Shown here piece after piece: positions 36,748-49,974 of a stretch of DNA of 64,000 nt. This DNA is from Malurus cyaneus samueli (Eukaryota; Chordata; Aves; Passeriformes; Maluridae). Position 1 is the first letter of the stretch; every line of letters starts with the position of its first letter. The position numbers and the translations under genes were made by a program. The stretch is from NCBI GenBank assembly GCA_009741485.1, contig CM019214.1:4533959-4597958 (forward strand), given 5' to 3'. The notes under the pieces are model-generated. The model made no database searches. It was given only the letters and a program-made list of their open reading frames with translations, and was not told where the DNA came from.

Positions 36748-39571
36748 GTAGGCAAATTTTATTTCCCTCATTTTTCCTTCACCCACTCAAATGAGCGGTA
36801 TGAGCAGTGCTATTGCTCCACCATGAAGTGTTCTGAAGGTATCTCCACTGCTTTAAATATTCATTTCTAGCCAGGAAATAAAGTATCCCATTCATATTTT
36901 CTTACTGCTCATTTTTCTTTCCTATCCTTCCTGTCTCTTTGCAAACAGTTCTAAGGTGTGCAGAACTGGTGTAACCAACTGGTGGGGTCACTGTGTGATT
37001 TGGGTTGACGTTTCAAGAAATAGAATGACACTGAACCTTTGTTGATATAACTGTTGAGTTATTTGAAAGTATTTACAGTTAAAAATATGTTAAAATATTT
37101 GGTAAAACTGCATTTGAAATATAAATTCAGTATTTGAGCTGTGCAATGCAGACATCAGTTTAAAATGTTAGCTAATGCATTATTTCGTTGAGCTTAATGG
37201 ACACAGAGAGACCTGCTTGACAATGAAGACTGAACAAACACCAGAGAAAAATACACATTTTTACCCATTAATGATGGATACTTGACTATTTTGCTGGTTT
37301 GGTGTTTTTTTGTAGGTGGCAAAAAAAAATTGTCATAATTCATTAGAAAGACAAATAATTTCATTATGGCCATTTTTTTCTTCATCCCTATCAGATATTT
37401 CTAGGCATCTTAGTTTTGGTTTTAATTTTTATTATGGGTAATATAAATTTCTTTTTAGCAGTTAATTTGAAATTAACAAATAGATTTTAAAAAAAATGTT
37501 TCATCTTATCTACAGGACTAGCTTTTCTTTGTTGAGAATATTTATGTTTCCTCATTTTTCTGCCTTCCTTCATACTAATTCACCTTCTGATGGTCTCCAT
37601 GGCAGCTGTGAAGTTGCCCATATTTCATCAGTGAAATGCAGGCATCAGATGACTGTGTAAATAAATGTTTATAAATTTCACAGCGTGCAAGGGAGCACTA
37701 CCTTTTCTAGGTGCCTTTTTTATTAATCCACCTCTGTGCAGAGGTTTTTTTCTTAGTAATGTTTCTCTAGATAATGAGGTGCATCCGTTTGACAAATTGG
37801 TGAAGGTCGTCTTGAGACACTGCTTTGCTAACATTGTTTAAAATGTAAACAAAAAGCTAATGTTTTACATGCATAATGTAAATATCAACTACCACAAACA
37901 GGTAAAAGCTGAGCCCTTTGTTGTATGTACAAATATTTGTATGTACAAATATTTATGACAATATTTCATTTTAGGCCAGTGAACTTTCTTGAATTTTTTT
38001 TTTCATAATTGTGCTACCCTCAGTGGTAAAACACATTTCATAAGATATAAGTATATAATATAGCTGTTATTGTTATTTGTGAGAACTTGAGGGAGAGTGC
38101 TAAAAGATAATTTAGACCCCACTTACATATCAAGCTCAGTGTTTCTCTGCATTGCTTAATTTTCAGATGAATAAAAGATAATTTTTTTTCCCTCCTACAG
38201 ATCCTCAGTACTTTTCAATCATTCAGTGACTCTTCACAGATGACTTTAATTTTCTCTGTTATTAATACTGTCATTCTCCCACTTTCTAAAGAACTTTTAA
38301 TGTACTGACCAACAAAAATTGTCATTGATACAGATATGGCAATGCAAGATTCCCACAGGACTTGATCTTCATCAAATTAAAATATCTCAAGAGAATGAGA
38401 AACGAATTACATATTAATTTAGTGTATGCAAACACACTGAAGAAAAATAAGACCACTTATTCCTGTCCTTTCTTCCTATTTTTATTCAGTTGCCTGCTTA
38501 TTTATTCACAGAAATGCTTCCTTTCTTATCTCACTGGAACTCAATTTCATAAAAAGTATTTAATGAAAGTTGTTGGAAGGAGCTGCTGGATATTTACACA
38601 CTTTTCTGTGGTGCCCAAAATTTTCTGTGCTCATGATTCCTTCCTCCTCTTCAGAAGTCTGATAGATGAGGGAAGCATTTTTTACAAAATGCCTGTGTAT
38701 GGACCAGTTCTATGCCTTAGTACAGCTTTTCCTCAAATTTGTATAGCACAGACCCCACTGTAGTGAAATGAAGTGTCCAGGATTTGAAAATAAAAAAAAA
38801 TTAGAGTGTGTTTGCACATGCTGTGTTCCTATTTAATTACTTATGTACTTCTTAGTGATGTATATTCTTTTTTGTTCCCTAGACAGTTGAAAAAACTTAT
38901 TGAATAATACTTCGCTCTGTATTTCTATAGAGAAATTAGTTCTTTTTCAAGTAGATAATTAAAATTCCTTTTCTGTGCTTTATTTTTATTATTTCCCCAC
39001 CCACTGAGGTAGGCACCATGTAAGCAAGCAGTCTAGTTAACGTACAAAGATTGAAAATTGTGAAAATTGTGAAATTAGAAGCCAAGCTTATCACAGATTT
39101 TTTTCTGCCTTCAAATTGCTTTCTTTTTACTCTACGGAAGACTTTTTTCTAAATTGAAATATAAATCAATTTTATACTCTAAATTTTGGGGCTTGTGCTA
39201 GACCTACTTACTGCCAAGCCACTTTATTTAGGTGGCATTCACTCTGCAATGTGGATGCCTTATTCTAAAGCCATTAAATCTGCCTTTTCCCTAAGCCCCC
39301 CCCAACATTTTGCATATTGAAAAATACAAAACTTCTTCCTTTCTTTGAGTGTGTTTAAGGGCTCTTTTGCCTCAGGCTCTGCTGCATCCTCTGTGGAGGA
39401 ATTTTTAGCCAAGATTCTCTGCCACTGGCATTTTCCCCCGAAGATTTTTTTATTCCTTTAATAAGCAACTGCTGATTGACAATGAATTTAAGTATTCTGA
39501 GACAGGACTAAGACTTGTCTTCAGCACTGATTTGATTTCACATTTGCTACTCACCCGCGTTTGCTTTTCAG
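36748..39571 (+). other. DMD: intron 31
   Basis: 2,824 bp, GT-AG. Contains a 16-bp tandem duplication (37923-37954) and a chance ORF (38362-38763). No recognised element. Confidence 0.95.
37923..37954 (+). repeat. perfect 16-bp tandem duplication
   Basis: GTATGTACAAATATTT at 37923-37938 is repeated at 37939-37954. Confidence 0.95.
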
Positions 39572-39746
39572 AAAAAGCTGCAGGATGTGTCCATGAAGTT
39601 CCGCTTGTTTCAGAAGCCAGCCAACTTTGAGCAGCGCCTCCAGGAATGTAAAAGAATTCTGGATGAAGTGAAATTGCAGGTGCCCAAGCTGGAGATGAAG
39701 AGTGTTGAGCAGGACAGTAGTACAATCACAGCTGGATCATTGCATG
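39572..39746 (+). CDS. DMD: dystrophin exon 32, with 1-base insertion
   Basis: Encodes the end of R10 and helix A/B of spectrin repeat R11. It opens KKLQDVSMKFRLFQKPANFE and is conserved through MKSVEQ (CAG at 39713-39715). The next bases are GACA where one three-base codon is expected. From GTA at 39720 a different frame carries the conserved tail VVQSQLDHCM to the donor GTGAGG. The exon is 175 bp against 174 in human. An extra C at about 39718 explains it exactly. Read straight through, the frame would meet a stop at 42171-42173 just inside exon 33. Likely an assembly error, though a real variant is possible. Confidence 0.94.
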
Positions 39747-39852
39747 GTGAGGATTTAAAGATGCTGTCTTTCTACCGGCTTTGTGCAGAGAAAGCTAAAA
39801 ATACAGGTTATTGTCCTGAATTCAGGTGGGAAACAAAGTATAGTTACTTATT

Positions 39853-39914
39853 AAAAAAAAAAAAAAAAACAAAATCCAAACCCAAAACAAACAAAAAAAA
39901 GCCCAGAAAAAAAC
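39853..39914 (+). repeat. A-rich tract with C interruptions
   Basis: Poly-A followed by A/C blocks of the AAACCCAAAAC type. Confidence 0.95.
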
Positions 39915-40363
39915 AGCTAATGCCTCCTTAAAAATATAGCTATGCCCTTTCACTGTGTGAGAGTATCAGTTAGGATCCCTTTCTATTTCCACTTCCTGTC
40001 TTGCACATGAATTTCCCTCCCTGGATTGGCTCTATTTTCCATATTATCTATAGTCATAGAACTCTGTGATGTAAGCAAAAGAGGTATTAACAGGGCACCA
40101 GTCTATTCTAGCCAGGAAATACAACACAGGATTTCAAACCATAGATTAAAACTTCCATGAGATGGCATGCTATGACTTTCTTTTAGTTCAACAGCAAAAG
40201 ATGACCTGAATATGTCCTAAAGAATATGAGGAACATCTGTACATATCCCTTTAATATGACTATAATCCTTTACAATTCCCCTTTACTCTTGAAGGGAAGT
40301 CAAGCTAAATGCTGTTTTCTTGATTATAATAAAATGGAGATTGAAACAGCAAAAGTCAGCTGG

Positions 40364-40369
<6 letters not shown>

Positions 40370-40400
<31 letters not shown>
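40370..40400 (+). repeat. poly-T tract
   Basis: Thirty-one consecutive T, followed by T/G-rich sequence to about 40475. Confidence 0.97.
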
Positions 40401-40401
<1 letters not shown>

Positions 40402-42162
40402 TTCAGTTGTATTTTTGTTTCTGGTTCTTTCTTGCTTTGCTGCTTTTGTGGTTTTGTTGTTTTGGTTTTTTTTTTATCCTGAGACAATGACAAGCGTGAA
40501 GATCTTTCCCTCCCAAACTCTTTCAGATGGCAAATGTAGAAAGAATTTAAATTTTTAAAAAAGCATGGGGACAAGTCATTGTCACTGCTTTACAACTTGG
40601 GTTTTTCTTAAATGAAATTGCTCTTAAATTCATTTTCTTATTAAAATGGCGTGATAATTAGAAACTCTGTACTGAATTAAAGTGTCTTCACTTGGCAGCT
40701 GGCTTTTGCAGCCCTGGTGCATTTTGTGGAAGACTTACAGTGAGTAAAAAATTAGAGAATTTTTTCTCTAAAAATTTAGAGAATTTTTAACTACAAGGAT
40801 TCTCATAGTGATCCTTTTAAAAAATCTAGTCGTAGTATATCATCAGAATTTAGACAACATGCATCATCCAAAAGCTTCTTTAATTTGTTGACAGATTTTT
40901 CAGTAATGAAGAATGTAATATCATATTAAGCACCTAGAAATCAGTTGAACTCTGTACATGCTACCTTTAAGTAAATAAAATAATAACCATGTAAAGAATT
41001 GTCTCATTAGCTAAGTTTAGATTATGGAGAAAATTCAAGCTGTTGTTGTTGTCAGTTCTGCTTCAAAAATGTCTTGTCTTTATTGTCCAGACACAGATGT
41101 TACATTGCAGGAGATACTGCTCCTAAAAGAAAAGTTAAAAAAAAATTACCTATTCAAAAAGTACAGTGTAATTTATTTTGCAGTTTTTTTTCTAAGTATA
41201 CAAGACAGTAAGTTTATTTTCTAACACATGATGGGTAAAATGCAGGAACACAGCCTTAAGCTAAACAGCACAAGAGTAAATCTTCTCAACAGAATCATAT
41301 TTGCAAGTCTTCACATACCTGTGTATTAATGCACAATGTTTATCTCTGTGTGGTCTGTTTTCACCATGGGCTTTAGTGGAATTTTCAAGCTATGGCAGAA
41401 TTTATTTTTAGATTTAAAAGATTAATAAATTCAACTTCTGCATTATTTTCATGAATGTTATTTGAAGATTTGTGTGGCTGTTAAATGACTTGAGTTGCCA
41501 AGTTATACATTTAGATAATGATTCTAAATTTCTCCATAGGGGAAAAAAGTAGCCTTTTGTTTTTCTTAGTATCACTCATTTGAAATGTATGGAAAACATA
41601 TTGTTTACAGATTATATGTATGCCATCACTTACTGAGCAGCCTTTCCCTCTTATTTTGTGCTTATTAATTGAAACAGTGAAGGAAAATACAGTTAATTGT
41701 ATATTTTAGGTTAACCCCATTTTGTTACTTTTTCATGTAGGTCTTTAAAATAATTAAATTCATTTACATTCTAACACTAAGTGTTATCCTCTAGCCTTCC
41801 AATCTCCATTTTTAGCAGTATGAAAAAAAATGACCAATTTTAAAATTAGTGGCTACTTGTAGTTCAAATACATCCAATATTCTGTGTGAGTTGACAGAAG
41901 ACATTTGCTGTTTTAAATTCTGCATTATCTAAGTCAATTTGGAAACAGCCTTTATCACAGCCTAAAATAATTAGCAATGGTGTGTACTTTCTTATGTATA
42001 ATATTTCTAACACTGTTTTTTGTGACATGTCTTTGAGGTCACTGTCTGTAAAGATGGGGCTGTTCTGAATTTTTTCATTTGCATTCTGAATACCTTCAGT
42101 GGTCTTTTCTAATTTCCATCTTTTAATGGTAGTGTTTCACTTTTATATTTCTATTTGATTAG

Positions 42163-42318
42163 AAATTATATAAAAACCTGAGTGAGGTGAAGTCTGAAGT
42201 GGAAACAGTGATAAAAACTGGGAGGCAGATTGTTCAGAAGCAGCAAACAGAGAACCCAAAGGAACTGGATGAGAGGCTTACAGCTCTAAAACTGCAGTAT
42301 AATGAACTGGGTGCAAAG
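42163..42318 (+). CDS. DMD: dystrophin exon 33
   Basis: 156 bp, 52 codons, same size as human. Starts [20 protein letters not shown] and ends [14 protein letters not shown]. It encodes helices B and C of spectrin repeat R11, including the conserved [18 protein letters not shown]. The donor is GTAGGT. The exon's own frame is open. The stop at 42171-42173 appears only in the frame imposed by the exon 32 insertion. Confidence 0.98.
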
Positions 42319-45300
42319 GTAGGTTCTGTGTTCTCAATACAAAACTAAAAAGCGCTCTTTTTAACTAGTAAAGTAAAAAATAATCTTGGTGTGATAAGTA
42401 CATGGGATTTTTAATGGTCCCTTTCAAGGTTCTCCCAGTGGGACAGAAGCAAAGGAGGCAAAGGCAATCATCAGCATGGCTATTCAATCGCTCTGAGGAA
42501 AAAACAAGCATGCAGGAAAATAAAAAATTCATTTATTGCGATTTAAAATTTTGCTTTCTTAATATTGTAATTTTTTTCTCGTTCATTTGTTTTTAGGATT
42601 CAGATTTTTTTCCTAGAACTCAACCAAACAGAGTAGGATGGACAGGCTGCTAAACAATATTAACAAGACTCAGAAGAGGAATTGTGGCATTGTCCTAAGG
42701 ACTTCATTTAAGTAATTCAGTTAACAACCATCCTTCATTACTTGTTTTTCTACCTCTTGCCCTCATCAGAACTATCCAAAGAACTTCTAAAAACTGTAGG
42801 ATTAGAGTGCACTTGTGCTGTGACTGGATGACTGAAAATTGAGAATGACACATAGTACCTGTCTGTTTATTTCTAAAATTTATACACATTAAATGTACAA
42901 AACAGGACAGGAAGCAAACTCTTAATTTTTTAAATTATAAATTATTCAAATCATAAATTCTTAATAGCTAGGAAAATGAGCCCATGGTAATACTGAGAGT
43001 CTGTGGTTTTAACAAATAATGAGAATCAAACCCTGGTGACTACAGGATGATAAAACAATAAGGATTATGTTACTTTTGACAGAGATAATACCCATTAGGG
43101 AATTTGAATTAAGCAGTTCTTTCTTCCTAGAAAGTAAAGGTATTAAGAGACATCAATCTTTTGAGTGTCAAGAAAACTGGGGTCTGCTTCATTAGATGTG
43201 GATAGCTGCCATTTGGGATTGGATAATGTTTGGCTCTCCATTATTTTAGAAAGAACTGTGGCATTTATTCCTGCATTATGTTTAACTTCACAGCAGCCAG
43301 GTGCCATTATTGTAGGAAACCTCTCTTAACTAATGAAGGGATAAAAATGTGCCATTAGGGAGCCATTACTGACTTGAAGTGAGCCATATTGCAAATTAAT
43401 GTGTCTCAAAAATTTGCAGTGCTGTGCCTAGCTCTGTTGCCCTAGATGTAATTTCTCACATTTACTTTTACACAGCATGGTAATTAACAGTTTAAGAGAA
43501 AGTCACAGAAGCCCAGATATATAGAAATAAATTGGATAGCCATTATCAGCACTAATTGATTTCATTGAGACAAAGTCTTTTTAAGGGAAAAATAGTAGTA
43601 GTTATAATTAATAATAAGTGTCAGCACTCAAATGTACAGTCTGGGGGAAAAACAAATCTTCAAGCACAGATTCACTTGTGTGATTTCATAGGCCTCTTTC
43701 AAGAGGCCCCTCATATACGAAATAACTCCTGATCATATTTTCTGACCCAGAAGGCCTTTAGAGGGCACTGTTTCCTGTTTTTTTGGTAGAAAACACATCT
43801 TTACATTTTAAGTGCTAGCACTGATTAATCAGCAACCTCTGGATATATACAATGTAAATGGGAATGTTGTATTATTTATATAATAAACAGATTTTACAGA
43901 TGTATATAGCAACACATTCTGTCTCTGTTTTGACAAGTTTCAGGAACTTTATTTTATAATACACAAGGTGTTTAAAATTCTTACACAGGCAATCAGGCTC
44001 AGGGTAGTGCACTTTGCATTGTATTGCTGCTAAGTGATGTTATTTACAATTGTTTTCGCACTCTTCAGAAGAGGTGAAAAACCTGGCTGCATATGTTATT
44101 TGAGCTCTAAAATGCTGAATTTTATGGTTCTTCCCAGGGATTTACCTCTTGGCCTGCCTGTAAGTTCTGTGGTCTCATTTAATAAATTTGGCATGCAAGA
44201 AAGAACATAAAGCATATTCAGTGAAGAAAAAATGTTCTGAGATTTCAATAGCAACCCTCTACCTAGCGATAATAAATTATCAGGAACACCTTATTGCTTA
44301 TTCCCTAGGCAAATCTCATCTCCTTGCTCAGGGATAGCAACAGCTATCTACCTAACCTTGTAACATCCTATTACATTTTAAGACCTCAAATTCTCCTTGG
44401 CAGTCGATCTACAAATCAATTTGATCATTGTGCCTCTACTTGTCCTCAGTGGCAAAGTCCAAAGTAGTTTTAGTAGATGCTGATATCAGTTTTCTACCAC
44501 TGAAGATTTTTTTTTCTATTTCAAAATACTTAAATGCAAATCAGTGGCTAGAGTCTTACTAGGTTACTATTTGACATTCAAGCTAATTAGTAATTTCTTT
44601 TAAATATTGGTGATGTATGGGACACTTTTAATCCTCCTTCTCTGATTGGGTTTTTTTGAACTTCATCACAAGTTATTGATTTGTATTTTCTGCTACTATT
44701 TGCCTAATGTCTATTGTGTAGTTTCCCATCTAAGATGTCTTAATTTACTATTTTTCCTTCCCTACTAATTATGTAAAACCTTTTCTTTTTCTCCCTGAAG
44801 AGTCTCGGGAGCTTGCATGAAAGATTTTATTTGCCCTGTTCTTTCAAAATGCAGTGTAATACAGTCAAGACAATATAAATACTCAGCCTTCCTTCCAGGT
44901 ACCATGTGATAAGTTTAAAAGAACTACAGCTAAATCAGGGGTCATCCCTAGCACTTCACATCCAAAGCATTCAGAAAACTGAAACCTTGAAGTTAACTGC
45001 CTTATTTTGACATTATTCAGTGACTTTTTATGTTTCAGGATTTTAGAGTTTCTTTGACTGGTATTTCTTTTCTTCCAGGAGCTTAGCTATATGGAAAAAA
45101 AAAAAAAAAAAAAAAAAAAAAGGAATCTCTGTCCTTGTATGGCTTCCTACACTAAAATATACTCTTTGAAGGGTTTTGACACCTGTTTTGTTCCTCGAGG
45201 AAAGCCTGTTAATTCAGTTGTTCCAAATTAATTTACTGTGCACAGCTTCAAAACAGAGGAGGAGGTTTTCAGAGGTTGGCTGCTAGCTCAAACTCAATGG

Positions 45301-45522
45301 GTCTTTATGCACATAATTTTCTTGTGGGTGTTTGCATTATAGCAGCAAAATCACTGATACTGAGAGAACAAATCAAGACACACCTGTACTAGAAGTGCAA
45401 CTTCACCTGTGGAATCACACATTTAGTTTTTACAGAAAACCGGCCTGAAGAAAATGTTATATAAAACATCAAGGGACCTGTTTTCACTGAAGGCTTAGTA
45501 ACCAGAAGCTTTCTTTCTGCAG
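42319..45522 (+). other. DMD: intron 33
   Basis: 3,204 bp, GT-AG, with a 27-base poly-A (45095-45121). No gene or recognised mobile element. Confidence 0.95.
45095..45121 (+). repeat. poly-A tract
   Basis: Twenty-seven consecutive A. Confidence 0.97.
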
Positions 45523-45693
45523 GTGACAGAAAAAAAGCAAGAGTTAGAGAAATGCTTGAAATTGTCCCGGAAACTACGGAAGGAGATGAATTCTCTGACA
45601 GAGTGGCTGGCAGCAACAGACGCAGAACTGACAAAGAGATCGGCGGCACAGGGCATGCCCAGCAATTTGGATGCTGAAATTGCCTGGGGCAAG
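45523..45693 (+). CDS. DMD: dystrophin exon 34
   Basis: 171 bp, 57 codons, same size as human. Starts VTEKKQELEKCLKLSRKLRK, then EMNSLTEWLAATDAELTKRS, and ends LDAEIAWGK. It closes R11 and provides helix A of spectrin repeat R12, with the Trp of EWLAATD. The donor is GTAACC. The frame is open. Confidence 0.98.
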
Positions 45694-46563
45694 GTAACCA
45701 TGTAACACACAAACGTGCATATTATAGAAAAAGAAAAAAAAAAAAAATTCTTTTGTGATAAAGAAAAAAGATTTTAAAATGCTGGCATTTTAATTAGTGG
45801 AATTTTGTAAATGCTTTGGACTTATCTCACCTTAGCATTAGCACTCAGAAAAGTTACCTGAACGCTGCTGATATCAATAGCACAATTCACCTTTCTTTTG
45901 CAATAATCTTCTCTGAGGTGAATTTAAAGTTAGAATTTAATTTTTTAGAGTGCTATAAATCATCCACCCAATATCTGTGTAAGTAGACATTCCTTTCCCA
46001 CCCCATTCTACTCATTATTAGAAAGGTATTAAATAATAGACAAAAGATTAAAGATGCCAGAACTCTGTATATTCTAAATGTTCAGTAGCCAGGATATTTG
46101 TTTTCTTACTCTTAGATTTGTAGCTCATTCTTTTTCATTCTGGGGGCTTCCTACTTCTGTGAGACTTCACCTTGAACTCATATTTTAGGTTAAAACTCCA
46201 AACCTAAATGAAAACTTTTCTCAAAATCACAGTTTACATAAACATCTTACAGAAAGTGAGGAATGCAAGAGGTCTGTATAGAAGGAGTATTTCCGTGTGA
46301 TGTTAAACCTTGTACCACTCAACACTAGCTAATCTATTTTATATTCTGCACTTGTAATTAAAATCCAGTCTATGAGGACATAAACAAACCAACTCATCAT
46401 TATTTGCACATAACATCTGCATTTTAGAGCACACTATGCTCAACATGACCCAAAGCTTCAAAATTTCAAATAACTGTGTGCAGCCAGCAGCATTTTGGGC
46501 AAGTGTTCCTATACAATTTTGAAAACAGCAAAAACCCTTTAAACAGTATTAAGGTTTGTGGGG

Positions 46564-46667
46564 AAAAAAAAAAAACCCAAAAAACAAAAAAAAAACAAAA
46601 AAAAAAAAAAACCCAAAACCAAAACAACAAAAAACCGCACAAAAAAGCAAACAAACAAAAAAAAAAA
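46564..46667 (+). repeat. A-rich tract with C interruptions
   Basis: About 100 bp of A runs with CCC and single C interruptions. It reads as a Lys/Asn/Gln-rich pseudo-ORF, which is not a gene. Confidence 0.95.
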
Positions 46668-46857
46668 GGAGATATTTGTGATAAGTTTAATAAGAAGAAT
46701 CCTTTGAACATTTTACTAGTTTCACTCTGCATAATAGAAATAGTAATGAATTATACACAGGCAGTCTGTAATTTTTTTTTAGCAATGAAGATTAGAGGCA
46801 CTTGAGTAAAATTTGTTTCATAGGTTGGGCTTCTTTGTATTTGGGGGGGCGTTTGGG

Positions 46858-46885
46858 TTTTTTTTTTGTTTGTTTGTTTGTTTTT
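46858..46885 (+). repeat. poly-T / (TTTG)n microsatellite
   Basis: T run followed by TTTG units. Confidence 0.9.
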
Positions 46886-47283
46886 AACTAACCCTTTCAA
46901 GCTTCTGAGCTTGATAAAATGTCTTTATCCTTAAAATGCATTGATGATTTACAAAGTAATAATAATAAAACAGCAACAATAATAATTTTAAAAATGCAGT
47001 CGACACATCTTTTGTGAGGTTTGGAGCTCTTTTTTTTTTGATCATCACTCTAAGAATGACAGTATTTTAAAAGTGATATCCTACAATATCAACTTCTGCT
47101 CATATTAACTTATTGCTTTTACTACTGCAGCTTTCTCTTTCAAATCAAAACCGAAATCCCTGAAACCCCCATTGTTCTCTCCTATTGTTGCCTGATGTTT
47201 TCTCATTTTCACTTGCTGCTTTTCTCTGTGTAATCTTTGTGCAGTTCCTCTCCTCTCATTTCTTTTGATTGATGATGTGATCT

Positions 47284-47362
47284 TAGAATCACAGAATCAT
47301 TAAGGCTGGAAAAGACCAAGATTGTGAAGTTCAACCTTTGGCCGAACACCACCATGTTCCAG
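47284..47362 (-). mobile_element. CR1 LINE 3' tail, antisense
   Basis: Reads AGAATCACAGAATCATTAAG, then GCTGGAAAAGACC, GTTCAACC and GAACACCACCATG. This is the reverse complement of the avian CR1 3' end, including its terminal octamer. Only about 80 bp remain. Confidence 0.93.
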
Positions 47363-47480
47363 ACACTTTCTAGTCACTCTTTAACACCCATAACAAATGG
47401 AAAGTGTCAGATTTTTAAGAGATGGGTTAGAAAATCATAATATTTTCATGTCCCCAAACTAACCTGCTAGGTAGTTTGTC

Positions 47481-47498
47481 CATTCATTCATTCATTCA
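47481..47498 (+). repeat. (CATT)n microsatellite
   Basis: Four CATT units and a partial fifth. Confidence 0.9.
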
Positions 47499-48878
47499 GC
47501 AAAATGAAAAATAATCTTTGGTGGTTAAACTACACAGTACAGTTCTACTGAAACAGAAGTGCACTGCATATTCCTGTTGATCCAAATGTATATAGTAAAT
47601 CTTCTTAGTGGTTTAAAGAGAAAGATTTGTTGTTATTATCATTTTATTGTTAGATATGAACCTTAATGTTTCAGAAGTTTCATAATTAGAATGTAAACCC
47701 TGATGATTAGTGCAGCTGCACAGTGGGAAGCCTTTGTTATGTCTTAAGCTTGCTGCAAGAAGTACAACATGTTTTTATCTAAAGACAATCAAAAAGGCAA
47801 CAAGAGCAAATTAAAGAAAGAAATATTAGCATGAAAAAAAATATGTCAAATAGGAACCACTCCACCTAATCTTAAAGAATGCCATTGAGTATTGTGAATT
47901 CTCACAGGGAATCTATACATAAAGTTTTGAAGAAAAATATGGTAAAAAGCTTAATTTTCCTTCAAATACTGCACAAAGCCTTCACTGCAATCTAAATTCA
48001 TTTAGTACCTCAGCTCTTCCCCTTCAGTCAGTTCATCACTAAAATAAGAATAAACAAACAACTTTGGGTGAGAGCAGCTGCCTCTTGGCAAAATATGTAT
48101 GCACTGAGTGGCTTTCAAAATTCCATTTTAAGATTGCCTTTTAGGAAATGTAAACAAATATTCACATATATATATAAGCAGACTTTTAATGTGGAACAAT
48201 CCAACAGATGATGTAGGTGGCAAAGCCTAGACTTGTAAATATTTGCAGAAGTTATGTGGATTGTACTTTTTCCCAGAGAATCTGCTCCCACTTGGAGACA
48301 GAAAGTGCAGCATTTTATCCTGGACACTATCAAATTCTTGTGGGGACTTTACAAATAAGTATGATGCTGATACTCCTATGTGGATTTCATTGAAGCATCA
48401 CACAAAATTGTACATCAATAATTAAGTCCCCAGAACCAGAGTCTCACAGTGTCTGATTAATGTCACAGCTCTGGGCTTTGGACTTCCTGGGTAAGTCGGC
48501 TGCCAAAGACAGTAACTGATCTAATGAAATGCACTGGGAGATGAATTAAGCCCAGCAGATTCCCATTGTGACAAAAGTCTGCAGAAAAACTAGGATGGAA
48601 AATGGAGAGGGAGAGAGGAGAATTCAATAGTGCAAATGAACTGAAAATTGGATGTGTGCTGCTGTCAATATATCTAAGCAGAGAGCTCATATTCTCTTTT
48701 CTTTACAGCACAAGGCGGTTATATTTATTAGTGCACTTATTTCTAATTCCTTTTTGGCACCCAAGAATTCTTTAAAGTGAAAATAACTTAAGGGGTTACA
48801 AAGATAATTATAGAGACAATAAAAGAAATCATACATGTGAACATTGTCTTCAAGGCATAAACACATAGAAGGAAAAAG

Positions 48879-48908
48879 GAATGTCCTGAATAGGAATGTC
48901 TTGAATAG
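48879..48908 (+). repeat. 15-bp tandem duplication
   Basis: GGAATGTCCTGAATA is followed directly by GGAATGTCTTGAATA, one mismatch. Confidence 0.9.
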
Positions 48909-49942
48909 GAAATGAAGTTAATGAAAGATAACATTAATCTGGACATCAAGGGAAATGTGTTATTTGTTCCTGTGTAGAATTTTTCCAAGAATGGAACAAA
49001 AACTTGGCTGAGTTATGTGAAATGAGATGGGCAATATACTGAAGACTCTAAATCCTGCCTTTCTGCTCAGTAGAGACAAGTTAAATCTTTCCATTTGAAT
49101 TCAGTTCTGTTACAATAGATAAGAAAAATGACATGCGGGTAGAAAGATAGTCATTAAACATTGTATATTCAAAATCCTTTTATAATTAGAAGTCTGATTT
49201 AGTGAACATATTTATCACTGGAGACATTAACAACTGCAGGGTTTATTTGTCTTTTAATCAGGAACCGGACTGATAAGAATTAGATTGCCAGGAAACCATG
49301 TTCTTAAAAAGGAAATGGCAGATGGTATTACCAGGAAAATTCTGTATCACTCCCTACTATCAGCAGTATGACTCTGCCAATGCTTTAATCTGATTTTTTA
49401 ACACAGTGTGTAATACCAGTGAGTATAAAGTTGACTTGAAGTGCTTAGAATTACATTTAGCAACATATTTCCTGTCAGTAATATCCGTAAAAGAAGACAA
49501 ACTGTAAATTGTGTCAACTGATTCATAGTCACTGGCCAAAATGCAATAAAAATAAAAGATGTGCTGTAAATAAACAAATAAATATGTATAATCAACCACT
49601 GAGAAGACCATAATGTCAGCTTCTGATTAATTCTGCAATCCCACCTGTGAGAGCTGAGCCACCTCATTTCTTTTCAAAAGATTCAAATTGCAAAGGATAC
49701 TCACAAGAAATCCACAACACACAGGCAGTGTAGAGGCACACAGAACTTTCCTTCATTTATCCACTGTTGTTGAGTTTTTTAATCTACATATGATAATGAC
49801 CATCATGATTAAATATATTTTCCCCTGCATTTAGTTACAATTCTGGTTTGTTTGAAAAAAACTATCAGCAGTTCATCTTGGTGCATGATATTTTTTTATC
49901 TTTATAAAGTATAGCTCTGAAGTCCTTTTCACCATATCTTCA

Positions 49943-49974
49943 GAAAAACAAAACAAAACAAAACAACAAAAACC
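49943..49974 (+). repeat. (AAAAC)n microsatellite
   Basis: Four to five AAAAC units plus flanking A/C sequence. Confidence 0.85.

Larger units (their letters stand above)
39747..42162 (+). other. DMD: intron 32
   Basis: 2,416 bp, GT-AG. Holds an A-rich tract (39853-39914) and a poly-T (40370-40400) about 450 bp apart. Otherwise AT-rich, nothing recognised. Confidence 0.94.

Noticed and set aside
38362..38763. 133-codon ORF in intron 31
   Set aside because: Hydrophobic, Phe/Leu/Lys-rich composition expected from AT-rich sequence; no family recognised.
39450..39725. Antisense ORFs over exons 32, 30, 34, 35 and 37
   Set aside because: Shadows of conserved coding exons on the opposite strand.
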